The notes under the pieces: generated by a model | Databases searched by the model: none | Told to the model about the DNA's origin: nothing | What the model saw: only the letters and a program-made list of their open reading frames with translations | Part shown: piece after piece, positions 1-8,282 of the stretch | How the letters are laid out: every line of letters begins with the position of its first letter | Position numbering within the stretch: position 1 is the stretch's first letter | Source: JAICMB01 sp963838885 | GTDB taxonomy: Bacteria > Acidobacteriota > Terriglobia > Bryobacterales > Bryobacteraceae | Direction of reading: 5' to 3' | DNA: 64,000 bases | Assembly (NCBI GenBank): GCA_963838885.1 | Contig: CAWITB010000060.1 | Coordinates: 42,130-106,129, forward strand | Made by a program: the position numbers and the translations under genes

Positions 1-315
1 ATCCACCGCCGGATTGCCCACGGGATACAGATTCTCCGCGATCTGAATGCCAATGTCGCAGGTGTAAGGGCGGCTGGCCTGATCGCCCGCTTCAATCACC
101 AACTCGCCCGCCGAGGCGCCCTCGGGGACGCGCACGACCAGATAGGAATCGGAACCGATGACAACAGGGGCCGCAACCTCGCCGATGGTGACCCGCGGAC
201 TCCGCGATCGCGTCAGGCCTTTGCCGCGAATCTGAAATTCTCCGCCCGGTATCGCCGCCGCTGGCGTAACCTCGTCGATCTGTGGTCTCCCGTTAGAGTC
301 TTTCCGTACAGCCAT
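1..315 (-). CDS. IPT/TIG-domain protein, N-terminal part (cut by window edge)
   Basis: The reading frame opens at ATG 315 and runs off the left edge, so only the first 105 residues are visible. It has no signal peptide. Residues about 13-80 read like an IPT/TIG immunoglobulin-like fold (IDEVTPAAAIPGGEF, then a beta-rich stretch with RVTIGEVAAPVVIGSD). The piece ends with a motif like AENLYPVGNPAVD, which in acidobacterial homologues leads into NHL/SMP-30-type beta-propeller repeats; that C-terminal part is inferred from family memory and lies outside the window. It starts 2 nt after the pgpA stop, so it is probably co-transcribed with rimO-yacG-pgpA. Confidence 0.7.
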   Translation of the reverse strand, partial: MAVRKDSNGRPQIDEVTPAAAIPGGEFQIRGKGLTRSRSPRVTIGEVAAPVVIGSDSYLVVRVPEGASAGELVIEAGDQASRPYTCDIGIQIAENLYPVGNPAVD

Positions 316-317
316 GG

Positions 318-797
318 TCAGTAGAAGTGCAGGGTCCCTGCTATGAATATAACAATTGCGCCGTAGATTCCCGCCATAACATCGTCCGCTACGATGCCCA
401 CGCCTCCGCGAAGACGCTCCAATTGGCGAACCGGCGGCGGCTTCCAGATGTCGAACAGGCGAAAAAGCACGAATGCGCCGAACCAGCTTTTCCAATTGAG
501 CGTCGTCGCGCCGGAAATCGCGATCCATTGCCCGATCACTTCGTCGATGACAACCAGCCCCGGATCTTTCTTGCCCACCAGCAGAGCCGTTACGTCCGCA
601 GCCCAGATTCCCGGAATCAGCAAAACCGCCGCGAGCGCCGCAAACCAGTACGGCTGCCAGCCGAGCCACTCGTGCAGACCGATTGCAATGAGTATCGCCG
701 CCGCCGAACCGGCCGTGCCGGGTCCCGCCGGCGCATAGCCGCACCCAAACCAGGTGGCGAGGACCTTCGCAGCGCGTTCAGTCCAAGTCGCGTTCAA
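318..797 (-). CDS. pgpA: Phosphatidylglycerophosphatase A
   Basis: Membrane phosphatase that removes phosphate from phosphatidylglycerophosphate to give phosphatidylglycerol. The 159-residue product has the usual family length. It carries the N-terminal PAGPGTAGS signature (residues 23-31), the DEVIGQW acidic motif near residue 85 and several hydrophobic membrane segments. The start is TTG at 797, which lies inside yacG, giving a 20-nt overlap; no better start lies downstream before the conserved motif. It sits in a minus-strand run rimO-yacG-pgpA-TIG protein. Confidence 0.9.
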   Translation of the reverse strand: MNATWTERAAKVLATWFGCGYAPAGPGTAGSAAAILIAIGLHEWLGWQPYWFAALAAVLLIPGIWAADVTALLVGKKDPGLVVIDEVIGQWIAISGATTLNWKSWFGAFVLFRLFDIWKPPPVRQLERLRGGVGIVADDVMAGIYGAIVIFIAGTLHFY

Positions 798-963
798 GAT
801 CGTCGTCCGCTTGTTCGAGGTTCTCGAAGGGATTGGCGGGCGTCGATACGACGTATTTCTCCGAAGCCCAGTTGCCCAGGTCGATAAGCTTGCAGCGTTC
901 GCTGCAAAACGGCACGAATTCGTTTTCGCGCGCCACTTCTTTCTTACAAATCGGGCACCGCAT
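778..963 (-). CDS. yacG: DNA gyrase inhibitor YacG-type zinc protein
   Basis: Small 61-residue zinc-binding protein. The four metal-binding cysteines are visible at residues 3, 6, 20 and 24 (CPIC and CSERC), followed by the family motif RCKLIDLGNWASEKY. In Escherichia coli YacG inhibits DNA gyrase. The tail is acidic (residues 50-61). It begins 5 nt downstream of the rimO stop and its 3' end overlaps the TTG start of pgpA. Confidence 0.9.
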   Translation of the reverse strand: MRCPICKKEVARENEFVPFCSERCKLIDLGNWASEKYVVSTPANPFENLEQADDDLERDLD

Positions 964-968
964 CGCTA

Positions 969-2387
969 CTACCGGGCCAGAGGAGTCGTCTGGAGCCGCG
1001 CGGCGGCGAGTATCGGAAAGGGATTGAAAACGGCTGGCGCGGCGGTCCGCTCCGGCGGAGCGTCAATCAACTCCCCCACGAGATCGTAATCGTGAGCTTC
1101 CGTGATGCGCATGCGCCGGATCTGGCCCGGCTCCGCCACCCCGGCGCCAAGGTCATTGACATAGCAGACGCCATCGATCTCGGGCGCCTGCGTCGGCATG
1201 CGCGCCTGCCACAGGAGCGTAGTTTCCTCCGACGGCCCTTCGAGCAGCACATCGAAATCGCCGCCGACCATTTTCATATTGCGGGCGCGCGAGATGCGGC
1301 GCTGGATCGCCATCAGACGGCGCTTGCGGTTGTAAATCGTGCGCCCGTCGACTTTGCCGTCGAGCTGATAGCTCGCGCTCGTGTCCTCATCCGAATACGA
1401 GAACACGCCGAGGCGGTCAAACTGCGCCGCCTTCACGAAATCGCATAGCGTCTCGAAATCGGCTTCCGTTTCTCCGGGAAAGCCCGCGATCATGCTGGTG
1501 CGGATCGCGACGCCTGGAATCGTCTTGCGAATACGCTCGATCAGCTTTAGGAAAAAATCGCCGTGCGACCCCCGCTTCATGCGCTTTAAAACCGCGGCGC
1601 TGGCGTGTTGCAGCGGCATGTCGATGTACTTAACTAGAGCTTTGTGCTCCGCGATCGTGTCCAACAGTTTTTGCGTGATGCGATTCGGATAACAGTAGAG
1701 AAAACGCATCCATTTTTCGTGCGGCGTTTCGATTTGAGCCAGTCGCGCCATAAGCTGCGCCAAGCCGTCCTTCAGACCTAAGTCCTCCCCATACGATGTC
1801 GTGTCCTGCCCAATCAAATTGATTTCCCGCACGCCTTGCGAGAACAGGCGCGTCGCTTCGGCCACCACGGATTCGAATCGCCGGCTGCGAAACTTTCCGC
1901 GATATTGCGGGATCACGCAGAAGGAGCAGGGATGATCGCACCCTTCTGCGATCTTGATGTATGCGAAATGGCGAGGGGTCGAAAGCAGGCGCGGCGTAAG
2001 GTCGTTGTACAAATAGGCCTCGTATGCCGTCGCCGGCGTCTGGCCGTCCTCGCACGCCGCGACAATTTTTTCAAGCTCGTTCGTGCCCACGATGGCGTCC
2101 ACTTCGGGCATGTCCTTGCGGATCTCGCCGCGATACCGCTCCACCAGGCACCCTGCGACGACGAGCTTGCGCGCCCGGCCAGATTTCTTGTAGGCGGCCA
2201 TCTCGAGAATCGTGTCTACCGATTCCTGTTTAGCAGGGTCGATAAAACTGCACGTGTTGACGACGATGGCCTCGGCTTCGCGGGGATCGTTAGTCAGCTG
2301 GTGGCCTCGCGCCGCTAGCTGACCCATCATGACCTCACTATCGACGAGGTTTTTGGGGCAGCCGAGACTTACAAACCCGATTTTCAA
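969..2387 (-). CDS. rimO: Ribosomal protein uS12 methylthiotransferase RimO
   Basis: Radical-SAM methylthiotransferase that modifies Asp-89 of ribosomal protein S12. Features in order: N-terminal MTTase domain with the signature SLGCPKNLVDSE, which favours RimO over MiaB; the radical SAM cluster motif CxxxCxxC in EGCDHPCSFC; and a C-terminal TRAM-like domain. I place the start at TTG 2387, immediately before KIGFVSLGCPKN, with AGG about 10 nt upstream; the open frame extends to 2447, but the extra residues are not family-like. The last ~30 residues are longer than usual and low in complexity. First gene of the rimO-yacG-pgpA run. Confidence 0.93.
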   Translation of the reverse strand: MKIGFVSLGCPKNLVDSEVMMGQLAARGHQLTNDPREAEAIVVNTCSFIDPAKQESVDTILEMAAYKKSGRARKLVVAGCLVERYRGEIRKDMPEVDAIVGTNELEKIVAACEDGQTPATAYEAYLYNDLTPRLLSTPRHFAYIKIAEGCDHPCSFCVIPQYRGKFRSRRFESVVAEATRLFSQGVREINLIGQDTTSYGEDLGLKDGLAQLMARLAQIETPHEKWMRFLYCYPNRITQKLLDTIAEHKALVKYIDMPLQHASAAVLKRMKRGSHGDFFLKLIERIRKTIPGVAIRTSMIAGFPGETEADFETLCDFVKAAQFDRLGVFSYSDEDTSASYQLDGKVDGRTIYNRKRRLMAIQRRISRARNMKMVGGDFDVLLEGPSEETTLLWQARMPTQAPEIDGVCYVNDLGAGVAEPGQIRRMRITEAHDYDLVGELIDAPPERTAAPAVFNPFPILAAARLQTTPLAR

Positions 2388-2530
2388 GGCGTGTTTACCT
2401 GGGGTGGGAGGCTTAAGTCTGAGGATAACATGCCCCAAACGGGTCACTCGTATACCCCCTAAAGGTAACAGTACGCCGCCGGCATACCCGGACAGGCTTA
2501 AGACGAAAATATTAACCGATTCAAGGGTAC

Positions 2531-2559
2531 TTGCATCTATTATGGGTGGAGAGTCTTAT
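2531..2559 (+). promoter_or_regulatory. Candidate sigma-70-like promoter
   Basis: TTGCAT at 2531-2536 and TCTTAT at 2554-2559 are separated by 17 nt, 55 nt upstream of the ATG at 2614. The spacing is ideal but the -10 box matches only 4 of 6 consensus positions. Promoter rules in Acidobacteriota are not well defined, so this is an inference. Confidence 0.35.
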
Positions 2560-2613
2560 TAGAACGTCACGGAACGGTAAATTCCGGACAAATAAGATCA
2601 CGGGAGGCCTTTT

Positions 2614-2838
2614 ATGAGACGCCTATTTCGGCGCGTATCTTCGGGAGCTGGCCGGGTCTGGTGCAGAAGCATGCACCCGGCTCCCATGTGGCCCATTCAC
2701 AACCATTACGTGTGTCCGCAATGCCAGCGCCAATGGCCCGTTCGATGGGTAGATCAGGGCGAGCCGATGGAAGCGCCTTCCGCCGAAGCGCATAGGCGTT
2801 CGGCAACTCCACGGCGCGTGGCCGCCGCGACGCGCTAA
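2614..2838 (+). CDS. Small hypothetical protein with a CxxC pair
   Basis: A 74-residue product of unknown function. A strong Shine-Dalgarno GGGAGG (2602-2607) lies 6 nt before the ATG. The middle holds HYVCPQCQRQWPVRW, a CPxC knuckle like half of a zinc ribbon; the N-terminus is basic and the C-terminal third is Arg/Ala-rich and probably disordered. It could bind zinc or nucleic acid, perhaps as a dimer since only one CxxC is seen. It is alone on the plus strand between rimO and the TonB receptor. A competing minus-strand frame here lacks an RBS and family-like features. Confidence 0.5.
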   Translation: MRRLFRRVSSGAGRVWCRSMHPAPMWPIHNHYVCPQCQRQWPVRWVDQGEPMEAPSAEAHRRSATPRRVAAATR

Positions 2839-2848
2839 GGTTTGTTCC

Positions 2849-5800
2849 CTAGAACGCGATCCGCAAGGCCAATTGAATAATCCTCGGATCGCCCGCCGAC
2901 GTGATCTTCCCGAAGGTCGACGCGCTGCTTACATTCGCTCCCGGTGCATTAAAATGTACGTTATTTAATAAATTGAAGAAGTCGCCGCGCAGTTGCAGCC
3001 TGTAATGTTCGCGGATGGCAAATTCCTTTTGCAAAGACCAATCCACGTTGAAATACCCTGGGCCGCGCAGCAGATTTCTCCCGGAATTCCCGAACGTCCC
3101 CAGCGCGTTCAAGGCAAACGCACTGGTGTTGAAATATTGATTGATGATCGCGTTCGTCGTTCGATCCTTGCTCAGGAAAGGATTGCCCTGCACGTCGGCG
3201 CGATCCAGTCCGACGCCGCTAAGAGAGCGGTCCTGTCCCGAGATGACGGTGAAGGGTGTGCCGCTCCGCCACGTCCAGATACCGGTCATCTCCCAGCCGC
3301 CCAGAGGTCCCTTCATCCACCACGCGGAATTCGATAGCCGCGGCAAATTCCACAATCCCCAGAGCGAGAAATTCTGTGGCGTGTCGAAGTCCGACAGTGC
3401 GTAATTGAATCTGCTATTGAACGGATCGGGGTTCGACAAACTGAACTGCTGATCCACCGATTGATTGTCCAGAGATTTCGAATACGTGTAGTTCGCGACG
3501 AATGCGAATTGGCGGCTGAAGCGCTTCTCGAGCGTCGCCTGCAGCGCGTTGTAATTCGACAGGCCTCCGTTCGTCATCTCGATCAACGAAGCGTAGTCCG
3601 GAGCCAGCGGACGCCGCGCGTTCGTATTGCTCACCGTGGCTCCAGGCCCGTATATGGCGGGATTGTCCTCGTTGAAATACTGCAGCTGGCGGCCTTGCGT
3701 CCCCACGTAGGCGATTCGCGCCACCAAGTCCGCCGCGAACTGATGCTCGATCGTAAAGTTGTAGGCGTTAACGTGTCCAAGATGCCAGTGTGGATCGAAA
3801 TACTGATACGTCAGCGGCAAAACGAACTGCGTGCCGGCCGTGGGATGAACCGGCGCGAACGGCGGAAACGGATTGGTCACCCCCGCTGAAGCATAGGGAT
3901 TGCTCAAGTCCACTCCAAACAGCGTCTCCGAGGGGCTGAACGGGGCATTCTGCACGAAGTTGTTGTACAGCTTCACGAACGGCATCTCGTAGAACATGCC
4001 CCAGCCGCCGCGCACAGTGGTAGGATGCTTGCCCTGCATTGCGGCCCAGGAGAAGCCCGTTCGAGGCGCGAAATTTCCCCGGTTCGCGTACATCCCCGCT
4101 GAGGGAAATCCGGGATCGCCGGCGAATGCCAGACCGGGCGGCGCATTCGGAAAGCGCTGCGACTGGAATCCCGGAATATAGCCGCCCACCTGCTGCGCCA
4201 CCGGGTCCGTATAAGGCAGGAACGGCTCCCAGCGCAGACCGAGATCGAGAGTGAAGCGCGGAGTCACGCGCCAATTATCCTGGAAAAACGCGTTGAATTC
4301 GCGCCCGCGCGTAAATTTGGCTTTCCCCGCCGTCTGCGTGAACGTATTCACTTTGCCCAGCAGAAAATCCGCCAGCGCATTTCCAGTGAACGTCCCGTTG
4401 AAATTAATCACCGGCTCTTCCTGATATCCCGTGCTCGAATCGAATCTCGTGTAAGGTGTGATTTCTCCGCCCATGTGCATGGAGTGTCCGCCCTTAATCC
4501 AGCTCAGCGTTTCCGCGATCTCGACGTTATCGCGGATCCACTCGCCCGGCGGCTGCGATCCGCCCGAGCCCCAGCCGGAATAGCCGCTGATCGATATAGC
4601 CGTCTCCTGAAACTGCGCGGCCGGCTTCGTCGCCCCGATATTCCCGAAATCGAAAATCGAAAACGGAGCGGTCCTCGTCTGGATCGAATCGAGAATCAGT
4701 CCGTCGGCCACCAGGGAGTTCAACAGGTGCGGCGTAATCGTCCACGTATCGCTTATTTTGAATTCATCGGTCGTCTGCAATTGGCCGATCTTGTAGTTCA
4801 GCAGCGTGCCGCCTCCGTTCCAACCCGGATCCGTGTAATGCAAATAGAAAAAACTCCCGGAGATCTGGTGCGCGCCGGTGTTGTAATCGGCCTTTGCCAG
4901 CGCCTGCTCGTTATTTGTATTGCTGGGGACGGCGTAGAGAAGTTTGCCCGTGGGATCCGTGCTCGCCGGAACGTCCTGCAGAATCGCCGCCGCGATCGGA
5001 GAAATCGCATTCGCCGGAATCTGATTGCCGGGAAACGGCTGGTTCGTCGCGGGATTGATAATCGTCTTCGATCCCGAAAAATCGCCCGCCCGCTGCGCCG
5101 CGGTGGGCACGAAGGCCGTATTCCCGTAGCTCGTGTTACTAATGACCGTCCCTTGATACGCGCCGAAGTAGAACAGCTTGTTCTTGATAATCGGGCCGCC
5201 GATGGAGCCGCCAAACTGGTTGCGCTTCAGCGCATCCTGCTGCGGAGCGAAAAAATTCCGGGCGTTCAGATCCCCGTTTCGCAGATATTCAAAAAGCGAA
5301 CCGTGCAGCGCGTTCGTTCCGGATTTTGTGACGATGTTGACGACGGCTCCGGCCGAACCGCCATACTGCGCGTCGAAATTGCTGGTCTGAACGCTGAATT
5401 CCGCCAGCGCGTCGGGATTCGGAAACGCGGCGTTCAGGTTTGTAATGTTGTCCTGATGCGATGCCCCGTCAAGCTTGTAGCTCACCTGGTCGCCATATGT
5501 ACCGTTCACCGAGACGGCGATCGTGTCGCTGGTGGTGGCGTACCCTCCCACGTCCTCCCCTTTGCCCTGCACCGTCCCCGGCGCCATATACACCAGCGTG
5601 GCGGCGTTTCTTCCGTTCAGCGGCAGATCCTCGATGTATTTCTGGGACACCACCTGGTGCAGCGTGCCGGATTCGGTATCGACCATGGGCGCGTTCTCGC
5701 GCACCGTGACCTGCTCGGCTAAGCCACTGACCGCAAGCGTGACCCGCACGTTGGCCGGGACATTTGCGTCTAGCGTGATCCCTTGCTGGTTATAAGTCGA

Positions 5801-6067
5801 GAATCCGCCCGCGCTCACGCTTAAACCGTAAGTCCCCGGCGGAACCAGGTCAAACAGGAAGCGGCCCCGCTCGTCGGTGGTCGCTCGCCTGCTCCATTGC
5901 GTGTTCGTATTGGTCAGCTCCACGGCCGCCCGCGGCACAACCGCGCCCGTAGCATCCACGACCGTGCCCGACATAGTCGTGCCCGGCGCTACCTGCGCCA
6001 TCATATGGAAGCATGCGCCGCAAATCAGCAACGCTGACGCAGCTACGGAATTAAATTTCACATTCAT
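2849..6067 (-). CDS. TonB-dependent receptor, Oar-like, with carboxypeptidase-like regulatory domain
   Basis: Outer-membrane beta-barrel protein of 1072 residues. Order of parts: signal peptide (1-24, ending in HMMAQ); a carboxypeptidase regulatory-like beta-sandwich (about 30-112, with SGTVVDATGAVVPRA and PGTYGLSV); a plug region (about 125-250, with DLPLNGRNAATLV); and a long barrel rich in aromatic beta strands ending in LRIAF, the terminal Phe expected for BAM insertion. Acidobacteria carry many such Oar-like receptors, presumed to import oligosaccharides or peptides; the substrate cannot be read from sequence. It starts 16 nt after the Gfo/Idh gene, which suggests an operon linked to sugar use. 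Confidence 0.9.
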   Translation of the reverse strand: MNVKFNSVAASALLICGACFHMMAQVAPGTTMSGTVVDATGAVVPRAAVELTNTNTQWSRRATTDERGRFLFDLVPPGTYGLSVSAGGFSTYNQQGITLDANVPANVRVTLAVSGLAEQVTVRENAPMVDTESGTLHQVVSQKYIEDLPLNGRNAATLVYMAPGTVQGKGEDVGGYATTSDTIAVSVNGTYGDQVSYKLDGASHQDNITNLNAAFPNPDALAEFSVQTSNFDAQYGGSAGAVVNIVTKSGTNALHGSLFEYLRNGDLNARNFFAPQQDALKRNQFGGSIGGPIIKNKLFYFGAYQGTVISNTSYGNTAFVPTAAQRAGDFSGSKTIINPATNQPFPGNQIPANAISPIAAAILQDVPASTDPTGKLLYAVPSNTNNEQALAKADYNTGAHQISGSFFYLHYTDPGWNGGGTLLNYKIGQLQTTDEFKISDTWTITPHLLNSLVADGLILDSIQTRTAPFSIFDFGNIGATKPAAQFQETAISISGYSGWGSGGSQPPGEWIRDNVEIAETLSWIKGGHSMHMGGEITPYTRFDSSTGYQEEPVINFNGTFTGNALADFLLGKVNTFTQTAGKAKFTRGREFNAFFQDNWRVTPRFTLDLGLRWEPFLPYTDPVAQQVGGYIPGFQSQRFPNAPPGLAFAGDPGFPSAGMYANRGNFAPRTGFSWAAMQGKHPTTVRGGWGMFYEMPFVKLYNNFVQNAPFSPSETLFGVDLSNPYASAGVTNPFPPFAPVHPTAGTQFVLPLTYQYFDPHWHLGHVNAYNFTIEHQFAADLVARIAYVGTQGRQLQYFNEDNPAIYGPGATVSNTNARRPLAPDYASLIEMTNGGLSNYNALQATLEKRFSRQFAFVANYTYSKSLDNQSVDQQFSLSNPDPFNSRFNYALSDFDTPQNFSLWGLWNLPRLSNSAWWMKGPLGGWEMTGIWTWRSGTPFTVISGQDRSLSGVGLDRADVQGNPFLSKDRTTNAIINQYFNTSAFALNALGTFGNSGRNLLRGPGYFNVDWSLQKEFAIREHYRLQLRGDFFNLLNNVHFNAPGANVSSASTFGKITSAGDPRIIQLALRIAF

Positions 6068-6083
6068 AGATTGAACCGTTGAA

Positions 6084-7271
6084 CTATGCCACGCCCGCCG
6101 ACGGGACGCCCGTACCGGGTACGGCGTTCGCGGTGTGGTCGAACGTCATCTCTTTGCCGCTATAAATCGCTTCGCGCGCCATGATCGCCACCAGCGTGCT
6201 CTCGACCGCCGCCGGGGCGGCATTGCTGGTTTTCCCGCTGCGCGCTCCCTCGATAAAATGATTCACGGCATCCTTGGTGATGTCGTAATCGGTGGTCACG
6301 ACGGTCGGCGGGGCATTTCCCGCGCCATTCCACAGCGTGTAGCCCCGGCGCGACGTGTTGATGGCGCCCTTCTCGCAGATGAACGTTTCACTGACGTCCT
6401 TGAACCCGCCTGTAGAAAACTGATTGGCGCTATAGCTGAACACGGTACCGTCGTCGAAGTGAAATGTGGCCGCCAGATTATCCAGAATATTACCGATGTC
6501 CTTGCGCACGGCCCGACTGCCATACCCAGTTGCCTTCACCGGGTGCGTGCCCATGAACCAGTTCACAACATCGAGATTATGGCAGTCCTGCTCCACGATG
6601 AAGTCGCCGGAGCGCTCGCGGTAGAAAAGCCAGTTGCGCATTTTCTCCTGCGATTCGGGATACCCTTTGCGCACCGGCAGGCCGCCGCCTAGCCACGCCG
6701 CGCGGATCATTTTGATAGCCCCGAGCTGTCCCGATTTTACGATCTCGTAGGCGGCCTGGTACTCACGGCCGTAACGCTGTTGGTAATCGATCGTGATCAT
6801 CTTGCTGGGGTCGGCCAGGCGGCAGGCTGCCAGCACGCGCCGGCACCCCGCCGGATCCACGCCCGCCGGTTTTTCCATAAAGATGTGCTTGCGGGCCTTC
6901 ACGGCGGCTTCGAAGTGCTCGGGATGCAAGTAGGGCGGCGTCGCAATATAGACAGCCTCCACGTCGCTCGCCAGCATCTCGTGAAGATCCTTGAATTGCC
7001 GGGCTCCTGAGAACTTGCCGGCAGCGGCCGCAAGCTGGTCCTCGTAAATGTCGCAAAGAGCGGCCATGCGAGCAAACTCATTCTGAGCGAAAAAGTTGCT
7101 GATCGCCGTGCCGCGGCGGCCGCATCCGAGCAACCCCACGGTCAATGCGGAATTCGCCTGTCCACCGCGCACCTGCCATGGCTTTATGATCGTGAACGCG
7201 GCGGCAGCGGCTGCGGTGAAACTCCGGCGCGTGACTGCGCCTCCGCCCGTATTTTCAGTCTTGATTTCCAT
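6084..7271 (-). CDS. Gfo/Idh/MocA-family oxidoreductase, Tat-exported
   Basis: NAD(P)-dependent sugar oxidoreductase family protein, 395 residues. A twin-arginine signal is visible (TRRSFTAAAAAAFTI, residues about 14-28). The Rossmann motif GLLGCGRRG follows at about 47-55, and the EKPAGVDP motif (about 133-140) carries the lysine conserved in the family. The Tat signal implies periplasmic action with a pre-bound cofactor. It precedes the TonB receptor gene by 16 nt. Substrate unknown; a second Tat-type member lies at 44544-45770. Confidence 0.9.
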   Translation of the reverse strand: MEIKTENTGGGAVTRRSFTAAAAAAFTIIKPWQVRGGQANSALTVGLLGCGRRGTAISNFFAQNEFARMAALCDIYEDQLAAAAGKFSGARQFKDLHEMLASDVEAVYIATPPYLHPEHFEAAVKARKHIFMEKPAGVDPAGCRRVLAACRLADPSKMITIDYQQRYGREYQAAYEIVKSGQLGAIKMIRAAWLGGGLPVRKGYPESQEKMRNWLFYRERSGDFIVEQDCHNLDVVNWFMGTHPVKATGYGSRAVRKDIGNILDNLAATFHFDDGTVFSYSANQFSTGGFKDVSETFICEKGAINTSRRGYTLWNGAGNAPPTVVTTDYDITKDAVNHFIEGARSGKTSNAAPAAVESTLVAIMAREAIYSGKEMTFDHTANAVPGTGVPSAGVA

Positions 7272-7386
7272 AGCTTCCTTCTGTGGACCGTATTGAACGA
7301 AAATGGCGCCAGAATTCTTGCTGGAACGCTTCTGGGGAGCATCATACTACAGGTACATTCGCAGTCGGATCAAAAGGAGAATCGCA

Positions 7387-7542
7387 TTGGACAAAAATAA
7401 GGTGAAGGACAAGATCGACGAGGGCGCCTCTAAGGCCAAGCGCGCCACCGACAAAGCCTCCGATAAGGCTAAAGACGTTGCTCACAAAACCGGCCAAAAG
7501 ATGAAAGATGCCGGCGATAAGGTAAAACACTCAACCGATTAA
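7387..7542 (+). CDS. Small Lys-rich LEA-like / CsbD-like stress peptide
   Basis: The product is 51 residues from TTG 7387, which has a strong Shine-Dalgarno AAAAGGAGA (7372-7380) 6 nt upstream; the open frame extends to 7303 but the extra N-terminus is not plausible. The protein is almost wholly Lys, Asp, Ala, Gly and Thr with quasi-repeated blocks (ASKAKRATDKASDKAKD, QKMKDAGDKVKH) predicting an amphipathic helix without a hydrophobic core. This resembles group-3 LEA and YtxH/CsbD-type stress proteins. It faces away from the Gfo/Idh gene. Function is inferred only from composition. Confidence 0.65.
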   Translation: MDKNKVKDKIDEGASKAKRATDKASDKAKDVAHKTGQKMKDAGDKVKHSTD

Positions 7543-7599
7543 AAGGGCCGGCGTGCGGCTGCGGGATGCGTCTGGGACCTCGGGCGGGCGCATCTCGTC

Positions 7600-8163
7600 T
7601 CACTTCCGATCCGGCCTCGGGGTAACATCCACAATCGCCGTCGATTTAGCTGTCCCAGCGGGCGTGACTTCCATGCCGATTGCGCGCTCGGTCTCCTCAC
7701 CAAGCTTGATATGGGCCTGAATCTTGGGAAGCATTCCCGCCGCCCAGTTCTTCAGCGCCGCGTCTTTTCCCTCCTCGATCTCGCGTCTAAAGGCTTCCGC
7801 GTCCCGCTCGTGCCATTTGAGGACGTCCCGCATATAGGCGCGATCGAGCAGATTGGGTTCCAGCGTTTTCAGATGTTCGACCTGGGCGGCATCCTTGGGG
7901 TCCAGGTCGGGCACCTGCGTCGCGTTCTGGCTGACCGCCAGGCCACGCAGCTCATCGGCGAGTTCGGTGTGGTCGTCGAGCACCTTGGCGGCGAATTGCC
8001 GCACTTCATCGCTCAGGGCGTGGTCCTTCGCCCAGGCGCTCATCGTAACCTCGGCGAGATTGGCTTGAGCCGTTTTAACGATAAAACGCCCGTCTAGCGA
8101 AAGCGTTTGGGCCCCGGCGCAGAGCGCCGCCGCGGCCGGGAGCACGAGCAATTTCGAGTTCAC
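7600..8163 (-). CDS. DUF4142 secreted ferritin-like protein (copy 1)
   Basis: 187 residues from GTG 8163, chosen because AGGAGG (complement of 8170-8175) lies 6 nt upstream; the longer frame to 8325 lacks a signal peptide. A signal peptide (1-19, ending AGAQT) is followed by a helical DUF4142 domain: FIVKTAQANLAEVTM, AWAKDH, VLDDHTELADEL, AYMRDVLKWHERDAEAF and a closing KNWAAGMLPKIQAHI helix. The family folds as a four-helix ferritin-like bundle; its biochemical role is unknown. Two more copies lie at 9320-9865 and 16279-16857. Confidence 0.85.
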   Translation of the reverse strand: MNSKLLVLPAAAALCAGAQTLSLDGRFIVKTAQANLAEVTMSAWAKDHALSDEVRQFAAKVLDDHTELADELRGLAVSQNATQVPDLDPKDAAQVEHLKTLEPNLLDRAYMRDVLKWHERDAEAFRREIEEGKDAALKNWAAGMLPKIQAHIKLGEETERAIGMEVTPAGTAKSTAIVDVTPRPDRK

Positions 8164-8282
8164 GACGATCCTCCTCGTATGTCTTAACTGGAGGCGCTTT
8201 CGCGCACAAGGTATTCTGGAGATGAAGCTTGGGTTCGCGGCCGGGAGCTCGTCCGAAGAACTATGCGAACCGACCATGCGCC

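Noticed and set aside
4475..5722. 415-residue plus-strand open frame
   Set aside because: It lies fully antisense to the TonB receptor, is Arg-rich with no family-like motif or RBS, and is a codon-bias shadow.
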